A stretch of 64,000 nucleotides of DNA from Pseudomonadota bacterium (GTDB lineage Bacteria > Pseudomonadota > Gammaproteobacteria > Xanthomonadales > Xanthomonadaceae), in contig JAFEBX010000004.1 of assembly GCA_018242425.1 (NCBI GenBank), positions 124,001-188,000 on the forward strand. The letters run 5' to 3'. This document shows positions 28,988-38,941 of this stretch, one piece after another (the first letter of the stretch is position 1; every line of letters begins with the position of its first letter). The position numbers and the translations under genes were made by a program. The notes beneath the pieces were generated by a model. That model searched no databases and was not told where the DNA came from. It saw only the letters and a list, made by a program, of their open reading frames with translations.

Positions 28988-29425
28988 TTAGCGCGCTTCT
29001 GCGGCGCAGCACAGGCCGGCGTCGTGGCGGCGGCTGGCGCGCAGGTTGGCCAGGTGGGCGGAAGCGACCAGCAGGCCGCCCGTCCCCATCGCCAGCACGT
29101 GCCAGGTCAGCTGGTGATGGAGGCGCGGAACGAGGATCCCTGCCCAAAGGACGGCGATGCCCAGCGCCATGGTCGCCGGGATGTGGTGCTGGCGGTGGCG
29201 CCGCCAGGACGACACCGTGCTGAGCAGGCCCACCACCGAAACGAACAGGACGAAGCCGATTTCGACGCGATCGCCGAACCAGGCCGCCGCCCCCAGCGTC
29301 GGAATCAGCGCCAGTACCAGCGGCGCCGCCAGGCAATGGATGGCGCAGAGGAACGATCCAGTCGCCCCGATGCGGTCGATCCAGCCATGGCTGGCATCGT
29401 GACTTCTGGCTGTGGCGCGGTTCAT
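28988..29425 (-). CDS. MerC-domain inner-membrane protein
   Basis: A 145-residue protein with four hydrophobic helices. The first helix holds a cysteine pair, GSFLCAIHCLAAP (Cys27, Cys31), typical of the MerC family, and CC occurs near the C-terminus. MerC proteins were described as mercury transporters, but many genomes carry MerC-domain genes beside zinc uptake loci. Here it is divergent from a ZnuD-like receptor with only 37 bases between starts, and Zur is two genes away. A zinc-related transport role is inferred from context; mercury genes are absent. Confidence 0.75.
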   Translation of the reverse strand: MNRATARSHDASHGWIDRIGATGSFLCAIHCLAAPLVLALIPTLGAAAWFGDRVEIGFVLFVSVVGLLSTVSSWRRHRQHHIPATMALGIAVLWAGILVPRLHHQLTWHVLAMGTGGLLVASAHLANLRASRRHDAGLCCAAEAR

Positions 29426-29426
29426 G

Positions 29427-29450
29427 ATTGAAACTATATAACATTTCAAT
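29427..29450. promoter_or_regulatory. candidate Zur box between merC-like gene and zinc receptor
   Basis: An imperfect palindrome runs from ATTGAAA to TTTCAAT (7-base perfect outer arms; core TATA). The right half contains TATAACATTTC, identical to the half-site of the gammaproteobacterial Zur consensus; the left half is degenerate. It fills most of the 37-base gap between divergent starts, so repressor bound here could block both genes. Zur itself is encoded at 31511. Confidence 0.55.
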
Positions 29451-29462
29451 CCGATCTCCTGA

Positions 29463-31520
29463 ATGGCACCCATGTCCGGTCTTCCGCTGCGCCGCCACCT
29501 TGTTCTCGCCCTGTCCCTCGCCCTCGCCAGCCCGTTGTTGATGGCCCAGCAGTCGACCCCGGCCGCGAATCCCGGTCCTGCCGACCAAAACAACCCGCAG
29601 AACCTGGCCGATCCCCGCCATCACGACAAGAACGATCCCCACGCCGATGACCTCGGCCGGGTCGAGGTGACCGCCAGCCCGATCGGCAACCCGCTGGCCA
29701 AGCCGGTCTCGGTGCTGGCCGGCGAGAAGTTGGACGAGGCCCGCGCCGGCAATCTCGGCGACACCATCAGCACCATTCCCGGCGTGCAGAGCTCCAACTT
29801 CGGCGCCGGCGTCGGCCGCCCGGTGATTCGCGGCATGGACGGCCCGCGCGTGGCGGTGATGTCGAACGGCATGGCGACCCAGGACGTCTCGACCGTCAGC
29901 CAGGACCACTCGCCCGCGGTGGAGCCGTTCCTCGCCGACCAGATCGAAGTGCTGAAGGGTCCGTCCACCCTGCTGTTCGGATCGGGCGCGATCGGCGGCG
30001 CGGTGAACGTGGTAGATGGCCGCATTCCCGAAGCCGCGATCGACAACGGCATCCAGGGCCGCACCGAATTGCGCTACGACAGCGGCAGCCACGGCAACAC
30101 CGGGATGTTCCGGCTCGACGGCGGCAACAGTCATTTCGCGCTGCATGCCGATGGCGTGCGTCGCGACGACGGCGATTACGCGATCCCGCACGGCACCCAG
30201 GCCAATTCCTACGTGCGCACCGGCACCGGATCGCTGGGTGCATCGTGGCTCGGCGACTGGGGCTTCGTCGGCATCAACGCATCGCGCTATCTCGACAATT
30301 ACGGCAATCCCGGCGAACCGGGTGAACCCGGCGTGCTGGGCAGCGGCGTACACCTGCAGATGCGCCAGGAACGCTACGAATTGCGCGGCGGCCTGCCCAA
30401 GCTGTGGAACGGTGGCGGATTGAAATTCTCGTTCGCGCATACCGACTACAACCATGTCGAATTCGAGGATTCGACACCGGGCACGACATTCTTCAAGAAG
30501 GCCAACGAAGGCCGCGTTGAAGGATCGTTCGATCTCGCCAGATGGAAGAGCGCGGTGGGCGTGCAAGCCAGCGACAGCAGTTTCCGCGCGATCGGCGAGG
30601 AAGCGTTCATCTCGCCCACCACCACGCATGCCGTCGGCGTGTTCGCGGTGGCCAAGCGCAGCTGGAAACCGGTCGACGTCGAACTGGGCGTGCGCGGCGA
30701 CGACGTGCGCTCGCGCACCAGCGATGGGCTGTCGGCGAAATTCCATCCGCTCAGCGCGTCGATGGGCGCAAGCTGGAAATTCGCGCAGGGTTGGCGCCTC
30801 AACCTCAACCTCGACCACGCCGAGCGCGCACCGGCCGAGGAAGAACTGTTCGCCAACGGCCCGCACATCGCCACGCTGGCGTTCGAACGCGGCAGCCCGA
30901 CGCTGAAGCGCGAAGCCTCCAACCAGGCCGACCTCGGCCTGAAGTATTTCTCGCAGCGTTTCGATATCTCGGGGAACATCTACGCCAACCGCGTCAACGG
31001 CTTCATCTACCTCGCCGACACCGGGGACACGTGGTACTGGAATGAGGGCGGTCGCGACTTGCCGGTGCGCCAGTGGACGCAGGCCAACGCGCGCTTCCGC
31101 GGCGCCGAAGCCGATGCCACCTGGCATCTCACCCCGAACCAGGACTATCGCTGGGACCTGCGCCTGTATGGCGATGTGGTGCGGGCAACGCTCGCCAACG
31201 GCGACGACCTCCCGCGCATCGCGCCTTCGCGCCTGGGCGCGCAACTGCATTTCGAGCAGGGTGCGTGGCGCGCATCACTCGGCGCGGTGCGGGTGGATCG
31301 CCAGGATCACGTCGCCCCCGGCGAAACCGCGACCCCCGGCTACACCTCGGTCGACGCGCACACCGCGTATCACTTCGACGATGGCGGCCTGAGCTGGGAG
31401 ATCTTCGCCGACGGCCGCAACCTCACCAACCAGGTCCAGCGCGTGCACACCTCGTTCCTCAAGGATGAAGTGGTGTTGCCGGGGCGCGGCTTCAGCGTCG
31501 GCGTGCGTGCCTATTTCTGA
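29463..31520 (+). CDS. znuD: TonB-dependent outer-membrane receptor, ZnuD-like (zinc)
   Basis: A 685-residue outer-membrane receptor: signal peptide to about residue 28, a His-rich segment (DPRHHDKNDPHADD), a plug domain (about 65-180, with IPGVQSSNF, GRPVIRGMDGPRV and EVLKGPSTLLFGSGAIGG) and a 22-strand-type barrel ending in the aromatic GVRAYF. The short size, His-rich insertion and the zur neighbour match ZnuD, the zinc/heme receptor of Neisseria and relatives. Substrate by inference is zinc. No ribosome site precedes ATG 29463 or 29472, so leaderless translation is possible. The stop overlaps the convergent zur gene by 10 bases. Confidence 0.85.
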   Translation: MAPMSGLPLRRHLVLALSLALASPLLMAQQSTPAANPGPADQNNPQNLADPRHHDKNDPHADDLGRVEVTASPIGNPLAKPVSVLAGEKLDEARAGNLGDTISTIPGVQSSNFGAGVGRPVIRGMDGPRVAVMSNGMATQDVSTVSQDHSPAVEPFLADQIEVLKGPSTLLFGSGAIGGAVNVVDGRIPEAAIDNGIQGRTELRYDSGSHGNTGMFRLDGGNSHFALHADGVRRDDGDYAIPHGTQANSYVRTGTGSLGASWLGDWGFVGINASRYLDNYGNPGEPGEPGVLGSGVHLQMRQERYELRGGLPKLWNGGGLKFSFAHTDYNHVEFEDSTPGTTFFKKANEGRVEGSFDLARWKSAVGVQASDSSFRAIGEEAFISPTTTHAVGVFAVAKRSWKPVDVELGVRGDDVRSRTSDGLSAKFHPLSASMGASWKFAQGWRLNLNLDHAERAPAEEELFANGPHIATLAFERGSPTLKREASNQADLGLKYFSQRFDISGNIYANRVNGFIYLADTGDTWYWNEGGRDLPVRQWTQANARFRGAEADATWHLTPNQDYRWDLRLYGDVVRATLANGDDLPRIAPSRLGAQLHFEQGAWRASLGAVRVDRQDHVAPGETATPGYTSVDAHTAYHFDDGGLSWEIFADGRNLTNQVQRVHTSFLKDEVVLPGRGFSVGVRAYF

Positions 31521-32005
31521 CCGCTGCAGGCCGCGCACAGGCCGTGCACTTCCAGCGTTTGCGCCTGCGGACTGAAGCCCAGTTCGCGGGCCTTGCTGTC
31601 GAGCAGCTCGACGATCGCCTGGTCTTCCAGTTCGACCGCGCTATGGCAGCGGCTGCAGATCAGGAACGGCACCGAGTGCTGCACCGAATTCGGATGGTGG
31701 CAGGCGACGAAGGCGTTCACCGATTCCAGCTTGTGGATGAAGCCGTTGGCGAGCAGGAAGTCGAGCGCGCGGTAGATGGTCGGCGGCGCGGCGGCGCCGG
31801 GACCGTCGCCATCGCGGACCTTGTCTAGCAGGTCGTAGGCCTTGATCGGCTGGCCGGCATCGGCGATCAGCGCCAGCACGCGCTCGCGGATCGGCGTCAA
31901 CCGCAGCCCGCGCTGCGTGCAGGCGCGCTGGACGGCGGAAATGAAACTGTCGGCATCATCGACGTGATGCGCGGGATCGGTGCAGTCGTGGTCGTGGCGG
32001 CCCAT
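31511..32005 (-). CDS. zur: Fur-family zinc uptake regulator Zur
   Basis: A 164-residue Fur-type repressor: winged-helix domain (about residues 20-90, RGLRLTPIRERVLALI, TIYRALDFL) and a C-terminal metal domain with ACHHPNSVQHSV, the cysteine pair CSRC and CAAC, forming the structural zinc site. It is Zur rather than Fur by the CSRC...CAAC pattern and its neighbour, a ZnuD-like receptor. An additional His/Cys-rich N-terminus (MGRHDHDCTDPAHH) is unusual. Start at ATG 32005. It likely acts on the candidate box at 29427. Confidence 0.88.
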   Translation of the reverse strand: MGRHDHDCTDPAHHVDDADSFISAVQRACTQRGLRLTPIRERVLALIADAGQPIKAYDLLDKVRDGDGPGAAAPPTIYRALDFLLANGFIHKLESVNAFVACHHPNSVQHSVPFLICSRCHSAVELEDQAIVELLDSKARELGFSPQAQTLEVHGLCAACSGQK

Positions 32006-32036
32006 GTCGGAATGATGGGGCCGCGATGACCGCCAC

Positions 32037-33440
32037 TCAACCCTGGGGGATTTTCCCCAGCGCGGCATCGATGCGGGCCAGAGCCTCGGCCTGGCCGCAC
32101 AGATAGACCGTGTGGCTGATGTCGGGGCTGACCTGGGTGCCGGTCACCGCGACGCGCAGCGGCTGCGCGACCTTGCCCATGCCGACGCCGCAGGCTTCCG
32201 CGACCTGATGCAACGCTTCGCCGACGGTGGCGGCACTCCATTCGGTCAGCGCGGCGAGGCGACGGCGCGCCTCTTCCAGCGCCGGACGTGCTTCAGGCTT
32301 GAGATGCTTGACGACCGCGGCATCGTCGTAGTGTTCGAGCGCCCCGAACCACACCGCCGACTTCTCGGCCATTTCCTTCAGCGTCTGCACGCGTTCGCGC
32401 AACGCGATCACGATGTCGGCCGGCTTCGGCCCCTTCGCGAGATCGTAGCCCGCCTGCTGCAGGTGCCAGGCCAGATGCTTGGCGACGGCGTCGGGATCAT
32501 CGTTCTTCAGGTATTGCTGGTTGAGCCAGCCGAGCTTGGCCATGTCGAGGCGCGCGGCCTTGGCGTTGACGTCCTTCAATTCGAACAGCGCGATGAGTTC
32601 CGCGATCGAGAAGATTTCCTGGTCGCCATGCGACCAGCCCAGGCGCGCGAGATAGTTGAGCAGCGCGTGCGGCAGGTAGCCGGCGTCGCGGTACTGCATC
32701 ACGTCGGCGGCGCCGGTGCGCTTGCTGAGCTTGGCGCCCTGTTCGTCGAGGATCATCGGCAGGTGGGCGAAACGCGGCGGTTCCGCGCCCAGCGCGCGAT
32801 AGATGTTGATCTGGCGCGGCGTGTTGTTGACGTGGTCGTCGCCACGCACCACGTCAGTGATGCCCATGTCGAGATCGTCGACCACCACCGCGAAGTTGTA
32901 GGTCGGATAGCCGTCGCTGCGGAAGATCACCAGGTCATCGAGCTCGGCGTTCTGCCACTCGATGCGACCCTTCACCAGGTCATCGAACACCACGCTGCCT
33001 TCGCGCGGGTTGCGGAAGCGGATCACCCGGTTGGGGTCATCACGGAATCCTGCTTTCTCGTCGCGATAGCGTCCGCTGTAGCGCGGTTTCTCGCCGGCGG
33101 CCATCGCGGCTTCGCGCATCGCCTCGAGTTCTTCCCTGGTCTCGTAGGCGTAATACGCGGTGCCGGCGGCAACCATCTGCTCGGCCACTTCGCGATAGCG
33201 CGCGAGCCGGTCGGTCTGGTAGATCGGGCCTTCGTCATAACCCAGCCCGAGCCAGTCCATCGCCTCGAGGATGGCGTCGATCGCGGCCTGGGTGCTGCGC
33301 TCGCGATCGGTGTCCTCGATGCGCAGGACGAACTGGCCGCTGGAATGGCGCGAGGCCAGCCAGCAATACAGCGCAGTGCGCGCGCCGCCGATGTGGAGGT
33401 AGCCGGTGGGACTGGGGGCGAAACGGGTGCGGACGGTCAT
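32037..33440 (-). CDS. gltX: glutamyl-tRNA synthetase
   Basis: A 467-residue class I aminoacyl-tRNA synthetase charging tRNA-Glu. It begins [20 protein letters not shown] (HIGH-type motif) and has the KLSKR motif in [10 protein letters not shown], with the anticodon-binding helical domain at the C-terminus. Length is normal. It diverges from lpxH with only 17 bases between start codons, so their promoters must overlap. Confidence 0.96.
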   Translation of the reverse strand: MTVRTRFAPSPTGYLHIGGARTALYCWLASRHSSGQFVLRIEDTDRERSTQAAIDAILEAMDWLGLGYDEGPIYQTDRLARYREVAEQMVAAGTAYYAYETREELEAMREAAMAAGEKPRYSGRYRDEKAGFRDDPNRVIRFRNPREGSVVFDDLVKGRIEWQNAELDDLVIFRSDGYPTYNFAVVVDDLDMGITDVVRGDDHVNNTPRQINIYRALGAEPPRFAHLPMILDEQGAKLSKRTGAADVMQYRDAGYLPHALLNYLARLGWSHGDQEIFSIAELIALFELKDVNAKAARLDMAKLGWLNQQYLKNDDPDAVAKHLAWHLQQAGYDLAKGPKPADIVIALRERVQTLKEMAEKSAVWFGALEHYDDAAVVKHLKPEARPALEEARRRLAALTEWSAATVGEALHQVAEACGVGMGKVAQPLRVAVTGTQVSPDISHTVYLCGQAEALARIDAALGKIPQG

Positions 33441-33457
33441 CGGTGTATTTTAGCGCC

Positions 33458-34192
33458 ATGACCACGCTCTTCATCTCCGACCTCCATCTCGACCCCGAGC
33501 GCCCGGAGATCACCGACCTGTTCGGCAAGTTCATCGATGGCGAGGCCCGCGACGCCGATGCGCTCTACATCCTCGGCGACCTCTTCGAAGCCTGGGTCGG
33601 CGACGACGACCCATCGCCCGCCGGCGCATTCGTGGCCGGCAAACTGCGCGAACTGCACGAAAGCGGCGTCCCCGTGTCCTTCATCCGCGGCAACCGCGAT
33701 TTCCTCCTCGGCGACGATTACGCCCGCGCCGCCGGCATGGCGATCCTGCCCGATCCCGCGGTGATCGATCTCCATGGCGAGCCGACGCTGCTGCTGCACG
33801 GCGACCTGCTGTGCAGCGACGACAACGCCTACCAGCAGTTCCGCGCACAAACCCGCGACCCGCGCTGGCAGGCGCAATTCCTCGCGCAACCCCTGGCGGA
33901 TCGCATTGCCTTCGCGGAACAGGCACGCGCAGCGAGCAAGGCGCGCTACGGCGAACTGGTGTCGAGCGGGATGGCGGAAACCATCGGCGACGTTTCACCC
34001 GCCACCGTGCAGGAGTGGTTCAAGCGCTACGGCATCCGCCGCATGATCCATGGCCATACCCATCGCCCGGCGATCCACGACGAAGGACATGGCAACACCC
34101 GCATCGTCCTCGGCGACTGGTACGAGCAGGGTTCGGTGCTGCGGGTCGACCGCGACGGCGTCCACCTCGACGCGCTGCCGCTCGCGAAATAA
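33458..34192 (+). CDS. lpxH: UDP-2,3-diacylglucosamine diphosphatase LpxH
   Basis: A 244-residue calcineurin-like metallophosphoesterase: SDLHL, YILGDLFEAW, RGNRDFLL, LLHGDLLC and HGHTHRP carry the metal ligands. It hydrolyses UDP-2,3-diacylglucosamine to lipid X in lipid A synthesis, at the inner membrane surface. The arrangement and length match the LpxH family rather than LpxI. ATG 33458 begins with the conserved MTTLFISDLHL. The stop directly abuts the convergent DUF455 gene. Confidence 0.92.
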   Translation: MTTLFISDLHLDPERPEITDLFGKFIDGEARDADALYILGDLFEAWVGDDDPSPAGAFVAGKLRELHESGVPVSFIRGNRDFLLGDDYARAAGMAILPDPAVIDLHGEPTLLLHGDLLCSDDNAYQQFRAQTRDPRWQAQFLAQPLADRIAFAEQARAASKARYGELVSSGMAETIGDVSPATVQEWFKRYGIRRMIHGHTHRPAIHDEGHGNTRIVLGDWYEQGSVLRVDRDGVHLDALPLAK

Positions 34193-34996
34193 TCAGTCCG
34201 CTGCCGCGAGCAGGCTTTCGAGTTCTTCCGCATCGAAGCCGGCCTGCTTCCGCGCCTCGACGTTGAACGGCTTGTGCAGCACGCCGCTGGCGTATTCCTC
34301 CAGCAATTCGCGGAAGCGCGCCCGTGGTTCGATGCCGGCCTGCTCGCAATGCCAGCGATACCAGCGAGATCCCGCGGCGACATGCACGACCTCCTCGCGC
34401 AGGATGACTTCGAGGATGTCCGCGGTTTCATCGTCGCCCAGCGCGCGCAGCTTCACGATCATGCCCGGCGTCACGTCGAGGCCGCGCGCCTCGAGCACGC
34501 GCGGCACCAGCGCCATGCGCGCCAAGCCGTCGTGGGCGGTCTTTTCCGCCATCTCCCACAGGCCGTTGTGGGCGTCGAAATCGCCGTAGTCGTGGCCGAA
34601 TGCTTGCAGGCGCCCGCGCAGCATCATGAAGTGGCGCGCCTCGTCGTCGGCGACCATCACCCAGTCGGCGTAATACTCCGCGGGCATGCCGCGGAAGCGA
34701 TGGATCGCGTCGCAGGCGAGATCGATCGCGTTGAATTCGATGTGGGCGACCGCGTGGATGAAGGCGGCGCGCCCTTCCGTCGATCCGAAACCGCGCCGCG
34801 GCAGGTCGCGCGGATGCACCAGCTTCGGCGTGGCAGGACGTCCCGGCATCGCGATCGCTTGCGGTGGGGGTGATGCGGCGTCGGCTGCGAGTTCGCCATT
34901 GCGGAATGCCGTCGCCAACGCGCGCGCGGCGTCCGGCTTGCCCACGATGTCGCCGCAGTCGAGGACTGCCTTCGCCGCTGCGTGGAGATCGGCCAT
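34193..34996 (-). CDS. DUF455 ferritin-like protein
   Basis: A 267-residue helical protein of the DUF455 family (ferritin-like fold). Candidate di-iron ligands lie in AHIEFNAIDL, MVADDEARHF and ILREEVVHVAAGSRW (Glu and ExxH patterns). The family is related to MiaE-type hydroxylases, but its reaction is unknown. It follows purF on the same strand after 10 bases and is likely co-transcribed; the pairing with purine synthesis has no obvious meaning. The stop touches the lpxH stop. Confidence 0.8.
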   Translation of the reverse strand: MADLHAAAKAVLDCGDIVGKPDAARALATAFRNGELAADAASPPPQAIAMPGRPATPKLVHPRDLPRRGFGSTEGRAAFIHAVAHIEFNAIDLACDAIHRFRGMPAEYYADWVMVADDEARHFMMLRGRLQAFGHDYGDFDAHNGLWEMAEKTAHDGLARMALVPRVLEARGLDVTPGMIVKLRALGDDETADILEVILREEVVHVAAGSRWYRWHCEQAGIEPRARFRELLEEYASGVLHKPFNVEARKQAGFDAEELESLLAAAD

Positions 34997-35006
34997 GGCG
35001 CGAGCC

Positions 35007-36473
35007 TCAGGCCCGGCGCTTGGCCTTGGCCTCGTCGGAGCGCTGCGCCTGCAAAGCCTCGAAATACCCGTCGGCGACGCCGGTGACGTATTCGCCGCTG
35101 AAGCACGAAGTGTCGAAGTGCATGCCGGCGTTCTTGGGCCCGGCGACCGCGGCCTCGAGATCCTCGAGATCCTGGTAAACCAGCCAGTCGCAGCCGATCA
35201 GTTCCTCGATTTCCTTCTCGCTGCGTCCGTGTGCGATCAGCTCCTCCGGATTCGGCATGTCGATGCCGTAGATGTTCGGATAGCGCACCGGTGGCGCCGC
35301 GGAGGCGAGATAGACCTTCTTCGCGCCGGCATCGCGCGCCATCTGCACGATCTGCTGCGAGGTGGTTCCGCGCACGATCGAATCGTCGACCAGCAGCACG
35401 ACGCGATCCTTGAACTCGAGCGGAATCGGGTTGAGCTTGCGACGCACCGATTTCCGGCGTTCGCCCTGCCCCGGCATGATGAAGGTGCGGCCGACGTAAC
35501 GATTCTTGATGAAGCCTTCGCGGTACTTCACCCCGAGCACGTGGGCGATTTCCAGCGCGGCGTCGCGGCTGGTGTCGGGAATCGGGATCACCACGTCGAT
35601 ATCGTGGCCGGGACGTTCGCGCAGGATCTTCTCGCCCAGCGACACGCCCATGCGCATGCGCGCCTTGTGCACCGAGATATTGTCCATCATCGAATCCGGG
35701 CGCGCGAAATACACGTACTCGAACACGCACGGTCGCGCCAGCACGTCTTTCGCGGTGATCCGCGCGTGCAGCTTGCCGTCCTGGGTGATCACCACGGTCT
35801 CGCCCGGCGCGACATCGCGCACGCGCTCGAACCCGGTGAGATCGAGCGCCACCGATTCCGACGCCACCGCGTATTCGCTGCCGGTCGCCGATTCGCGCTT
35901 GCCGATCACCAGCGGGCGGATCGCGTTGGGATCGCGGAAGGCGACAAGGCCCAACTCCATCACCATGCAGACCACGGCATAGCCGCCCTTGGCACGGCGC
36001 ATCACGCCTTCCACCGCGCGGAACGCCGTTTCCGGCGACACGCCATCCTGCGCATCGAGTTCATGCGCGAACACGTTGAGCAGCACTTCGGAGTCGGACG
36101 ACGTGTTGAGGCCGCGGCGATCCTGTTCGATCACTTCGCGACGCAGCGCTTCGGTATTGATCAGGTTACCGTTATGCGCCAGCGCTATGCCGTAGGGCGC
36201 ATTGACGTAGAACGGTTGCGCTTCGTCGCTGCCCTCGCTGCCAGCGGTCGGATAGCGGCAGTGAGCGATGCCCATGCGGCCGCGCAACTGCGACATCGAA
36301 GCGGCATCGAAGACGTCGCTGACCAGGCCCTTGCCCTTGTCGACGCGCAAGACATTGCCGTTGCTGGTGGCGATGCCTGCCGCGTCCTGCCCACGATGCT
36401 GCAGCACCGTCAGGCCGTCATACAGTTGCGCCGCGACGTCCTGCGTCCCGACGATGCCCATGATTCCGCACAT
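35007..36473 (-). CDS. purF: amidophosphoribosyltransferase
   Basis: A 488-residue enzyme making phosphoribosylamine from PRPP and glutamine, the first step of purine synthesis. The N-terminal nucleophile is in MCGIMGIVG (Cys2). The glutaminase domain has [10 protein letters not shown], and the PRPP-binding loop is [19 protein letters not shown]. The length is normal for a class without propeptide. It follows the SPOR-domain gene by 12 bases; cvpA, which often sits between them, is missing. Confidence 0.95.
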   Translation of the reverse strand: MCGIMGIVGTQDVAAQLYDGLTVLQHRGQDAAGIATSNGNVLRVDKGKGLVSDVFDAASMSQLRGRMGIAHCRYPTAGSEGSDEAQPFYVNAPYGIALAHNGNLINTEALRREVIEQDRRGLNTSSDSEVLLNVFAHELDAQDGVSPETAFRAVEGVMRRAKGGYAVVCMVMELGLVAFRDPNAIRPLVIGKRESATGSEYAVASESVALDLTGFERVRDVAPGETVVITQDGKLHARITAKDVLARPCVFEYVYFARPDSMMDNISVHKARMRMGVSLGEKILRERPGHDIDVVIPIPDTSRDAALEIAHVLGVKYREGFIKNRYVGRTFIMPGQGERRKSVRRKLNPIPLEFKDRVVLLVDDSIVRGTTSQQIVQMARDAGAKKVYLASAAPPVRYPNIYGIDMPNPEELIAHGRSEKEIEELIGCDWLVYQDLEDLEAAVAGPKNAGMHFDTSCFSGEYVTGVADGYFEALQAQRSDEAKAKRRA

Positions 36474-36485
36474 TATTCTTCTTCC

Positions 36486-37547
36486 TCAGGGGCTGGGACG
36501 GACGATTCCGCTCACACCAAGTGTGGTCTGCGCCCGAGTTTTCAACGCATTGGCCGCGTCGCGACCGACCACGGGACCGAGGCGCACGCGCGTCAGCACG
36601 CCCTTGTCGGTCTTGACCGTATCGGTGGTGGCACTAAAGCCGGCGGCGCGCGCCTTGTCGCGCAGCGCGGTGGCTTCGGCGGCGTTGGCGAACGCACCGA
36701 TCTGCACCGCGAATCCGGTGCCCGATGCAGCCGGCTTGTCGGCGGGCTTCGGTTCCGGCTTGGGTTGATCGGGCTTGGGCGCCGTTGGCGCGTCCTGGTG
36801 CTGGGCCACGACCGGCTTGGCTTCCGCTGTTTGCGCAGGCTTGGCTGCCGGCTTCGTGGCGGCAGCCGGCTTGTCGGGCTTGGTGACCGGCGTTGCGGGC
36901 TTGGGCGCTTCAACCGGCGCCGGAGCGACATTCGATGCGGATGCAGTCGGGGCTGGTGCCGGCGCCTGCGTCGCGTTGGCGTCGAGTGCGATCACTTGCG
37001 CCTTCACCAGCGGATTCAGTTGCACCGCCTGCACGCGTGCGACCTCGGCGGCCTCGCGGGTCGGATACGGCCCGATGCGCACGCGCCAGGCATCGCGCCC
37101 AGAGATCGACACCTTTTCGCTGTAGCCGTGCAGCTTGATCCCGTTCACTGCCTGGACGACGCGATCGGCATCGCTGCTGCTGCCATAGCTGCCGAAGCTG
37201 ACCGCGTAATCGCCGGCGGCCGTCGCCGGAGACGGCTTGGCGTCAGTCGGCGTCGCTGCGGCATTCGATGCCGGCGGGGTGGTGGCCGCGCTCGTGTTCG
37301 CCGGGGTGTCGGTGACGGCCTGGGCTGCCGGCATGCCGGTCGCGCCATTGGCGCCCACGGCGCCGGGCACGTCGAGTTGCAATTCCTGGGTCTTGACCGT
37401 GGCGTCGGGCGCTTTTGGCGAATCCAGCGGCACGTCGGACACGCCGCTATCGGGCGCAGGCCCCTTGACCAGCATCGGCAGGAAGATGACCGCCAATGCG
37501 ATCAGGACGGCGGCGCCCCAGAGGCGCTGTTTCACGGGACGATCCAT
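36486..37547 (-). CDS. SPOR-domain membrane protein (DedD-like)
   Basis: A 353-residue protein with one N-terminal membrane anchor (about residues 8-29, LWGAAVLIALAVIFLPMLV), a low-complexity Pro/Ala/Thr linker, a first SPOR domain (about 110-185, YAVSFGSYGSSSDADRVV) and a second Pro/Lys/Ala linker with a second SPOR domain (about 275-345, FAVQIGAFANAAEATAL). SPOR domains bind peptidoglycan stripped of stem peptides at the division septum. Two SPOR domains is unusual; E. coli DedD has one. Start at ATG 37547. Located between folC and purF, as for dedD. Confidence 0.88.
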   Translation of the reverse strand: MDRPVKQRLWGAAVLIALAVIFLPMLVKGPAPDSGVSDVPLDSPKAPDATVKTQELQLDVPGAVGANGATGMPAAQAVTDTPANTSAATTPPASNAAATPTDAKPSPATAAGDYAVSFGSYGSSSDADRVVQAVNGIKLHGYSEKVSISGRDAWRVRIGPYPTREAAEVARVQAVQLNPLVKAQVIALDANATQAPAPAPTASASNVAPAPVEAPKPATPVTKPDKPAAATKPAAKPAQTAEAKPVVAQHQDAPTAPKPDQPKPEPKPADKPAASGTGFAVQIGAFANAAEATALRDKARAAGFSATTDTVKTDKGVLTRVRLGPVVGRDAANALKTRAQTTLGVSGIVRPSP

Positions 37548-37580
37548 TCGGCGCGGGGGCTCGCAGCGAGTTTTCGCCAA

Positions 37581-38864
37581 TTATACCGGTGCCGACCCAC
37601 CCTCTTCCCGGCAGCCCGCTGAATGCAGTGCATGCAGCGCCGCTTCGACGGTGTGGAAGGAGCCGAAGACCAGCACCCGATCGCCCTGTGCAGCGACGGA
37701 TTGCACGTGGCGCAGCGCTGCGGCGACATCGGCATGGCGTGTTGCGCCGGGAAGATCCAGCCGGGCGGCCAGCGCATCCACGTCCTGCGCCCGCCCTTCA
37801 ACGTCCAGTCCGGCCAGGTGCCAATGGTCGATCAGCGGTGCGAGCGCCTTGGTGACGCCTTCCACGTCCTTGTCGGCCAACGCGGCATAGACCGCGTGGA
37901 CTTGCCCCTGCTTCGGCTGATCCTCCAGCCATTCGGCCAGCGCCTGCGCGGCCTGCGGGTTGTGGCCGACATCAAGTCGATATTCAACGCCTGCGCACTC
38001 CAGTCGTTGCAGGCGTCCGGGCACGCGTGCCGAAGCGATCCCTTTCGCCCATGCGTCGTCCGGAATCTCCAGCGGCGATGCCCGCAACGCGGTGATCGCG
38101 ACCGCGGCATTGCGCAACTGCACCGGCGCGGCGAGATCGGGCATCGGCAGGTCGAGGGTGAAACCGGGCTCGCGCCACTGCCAGCCATCGCCATCGCGAT
38201 CGATGAAGAAATCGCAGCCCATCCGCAGCGCCGATGCACCGATCGCGTAGGCGCGCCGCAACACGCTGGACGGCGGTTCGTCATCGCCCAGCACCAATGG
38301 TTTCCACGCGCGCGCGATGCCGGCCTTTTCGACGCCGATGTCCTCGCGATCCTCGCCCAGCCAGTCCATGTGGTCGAGATCGACGGTGGTGATGACGGCA
38401 ACGTCGGGATCGACGATGTTCACCGCATCCAGTCGCCCGCCGAGACCGACCTCGAGAACAGCGAGATCGAGCGGCGCGCGCGCGAACAGCCACAACGCCG
38501 CCAGCGTGCCCGTTTCGAAATAGGTCAGGGAGATATCGCCGCGCGCAGCCTCGACCGCTTCGAATGCAGCCACCAGATCGGCATCGCCGGCATCCACGCC
38601 ATCGATGCGCACCCGCTCGTTGTAGCGCAGCAGGTGCGGCGAGGTGTAGGCGCCGACGCGCAGGCCCGCGGCGCGCGCGATCGCTTCGATGAAGGCGACC
38701 GTCGAACCCTTGCCGTTGGTACCGCCGACGGTGATCACGCAAGGCGCCGGTTTCGCCAGTTGCATGCGTTCGGCGACCGCGCGCACGCGCTCGAGCCCGA
38801 GTTCGATGGCGGTGGGGTGCTGGCGCTGCAGCCGCGCCAGCCAGTCCTGCAGGGAATCACTCAT
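37581..38864 (-). CDS. folC: folylpolyglutamate synthase / dihydrofolate synthase
   Basis: A 427-residue Mur-ligase-like enzyme that adds glutamate to dihydropteroate and folates. The ATP loop ITVGGTNGKGSTVAF, the MurE-like HMDWLGEDREDIGVEKAGI region and the C-terminal LDVGHNPQAA stretch are present. It heads the folC-SPOR-purF-DUF455 series on the minus strand; 33 bases separate it from the SPOR gene. Confidence 0.93.
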   Translation of the reverse strand: MSDSLQDWLARLQRQHPTAIELGLERVRAVAERMQLAKPAPCVITVGGTNGKGSTVAFIEAIARAAGLRVGAYTSPHLLRYNERVRIDGVDAGDADLVAAFEAVEAARGDISLTYFETGTLAALWLFARAPLDLAVLEVGLGGRLDAVNIVDPDVAVITTVDLDHMDWLGEDREDIGVEKAGIARAWKPLVLGDDEPPSSVLRRAYAIGASALRMGCDFFIDRDGDGWQWREPGFTLDLPMPDLAAPVQLRNAAVAITALRASPLEIPDDAWAKGIASARVPGRLQRLECAGVEYRLDVGHNPQAAQALAEWLEDQPKQGQVHAVYAALADKDVEGVTKALAPLIDHWHLAGLDVEGRAQDVDALAARLDLPGATRHADVAAALRHVQSVAAQGDRVLVFGSFHTVEAALHALHSAGCREEGGSAPV

Positions 38865-38941
38865 CCGCGCATTATCGGGCTGCGACGGGTCGGTAGCGAA
38901 TTCGCCGGTATAGTCCGCCTTCCCCCTTCACGGAACGCGCC

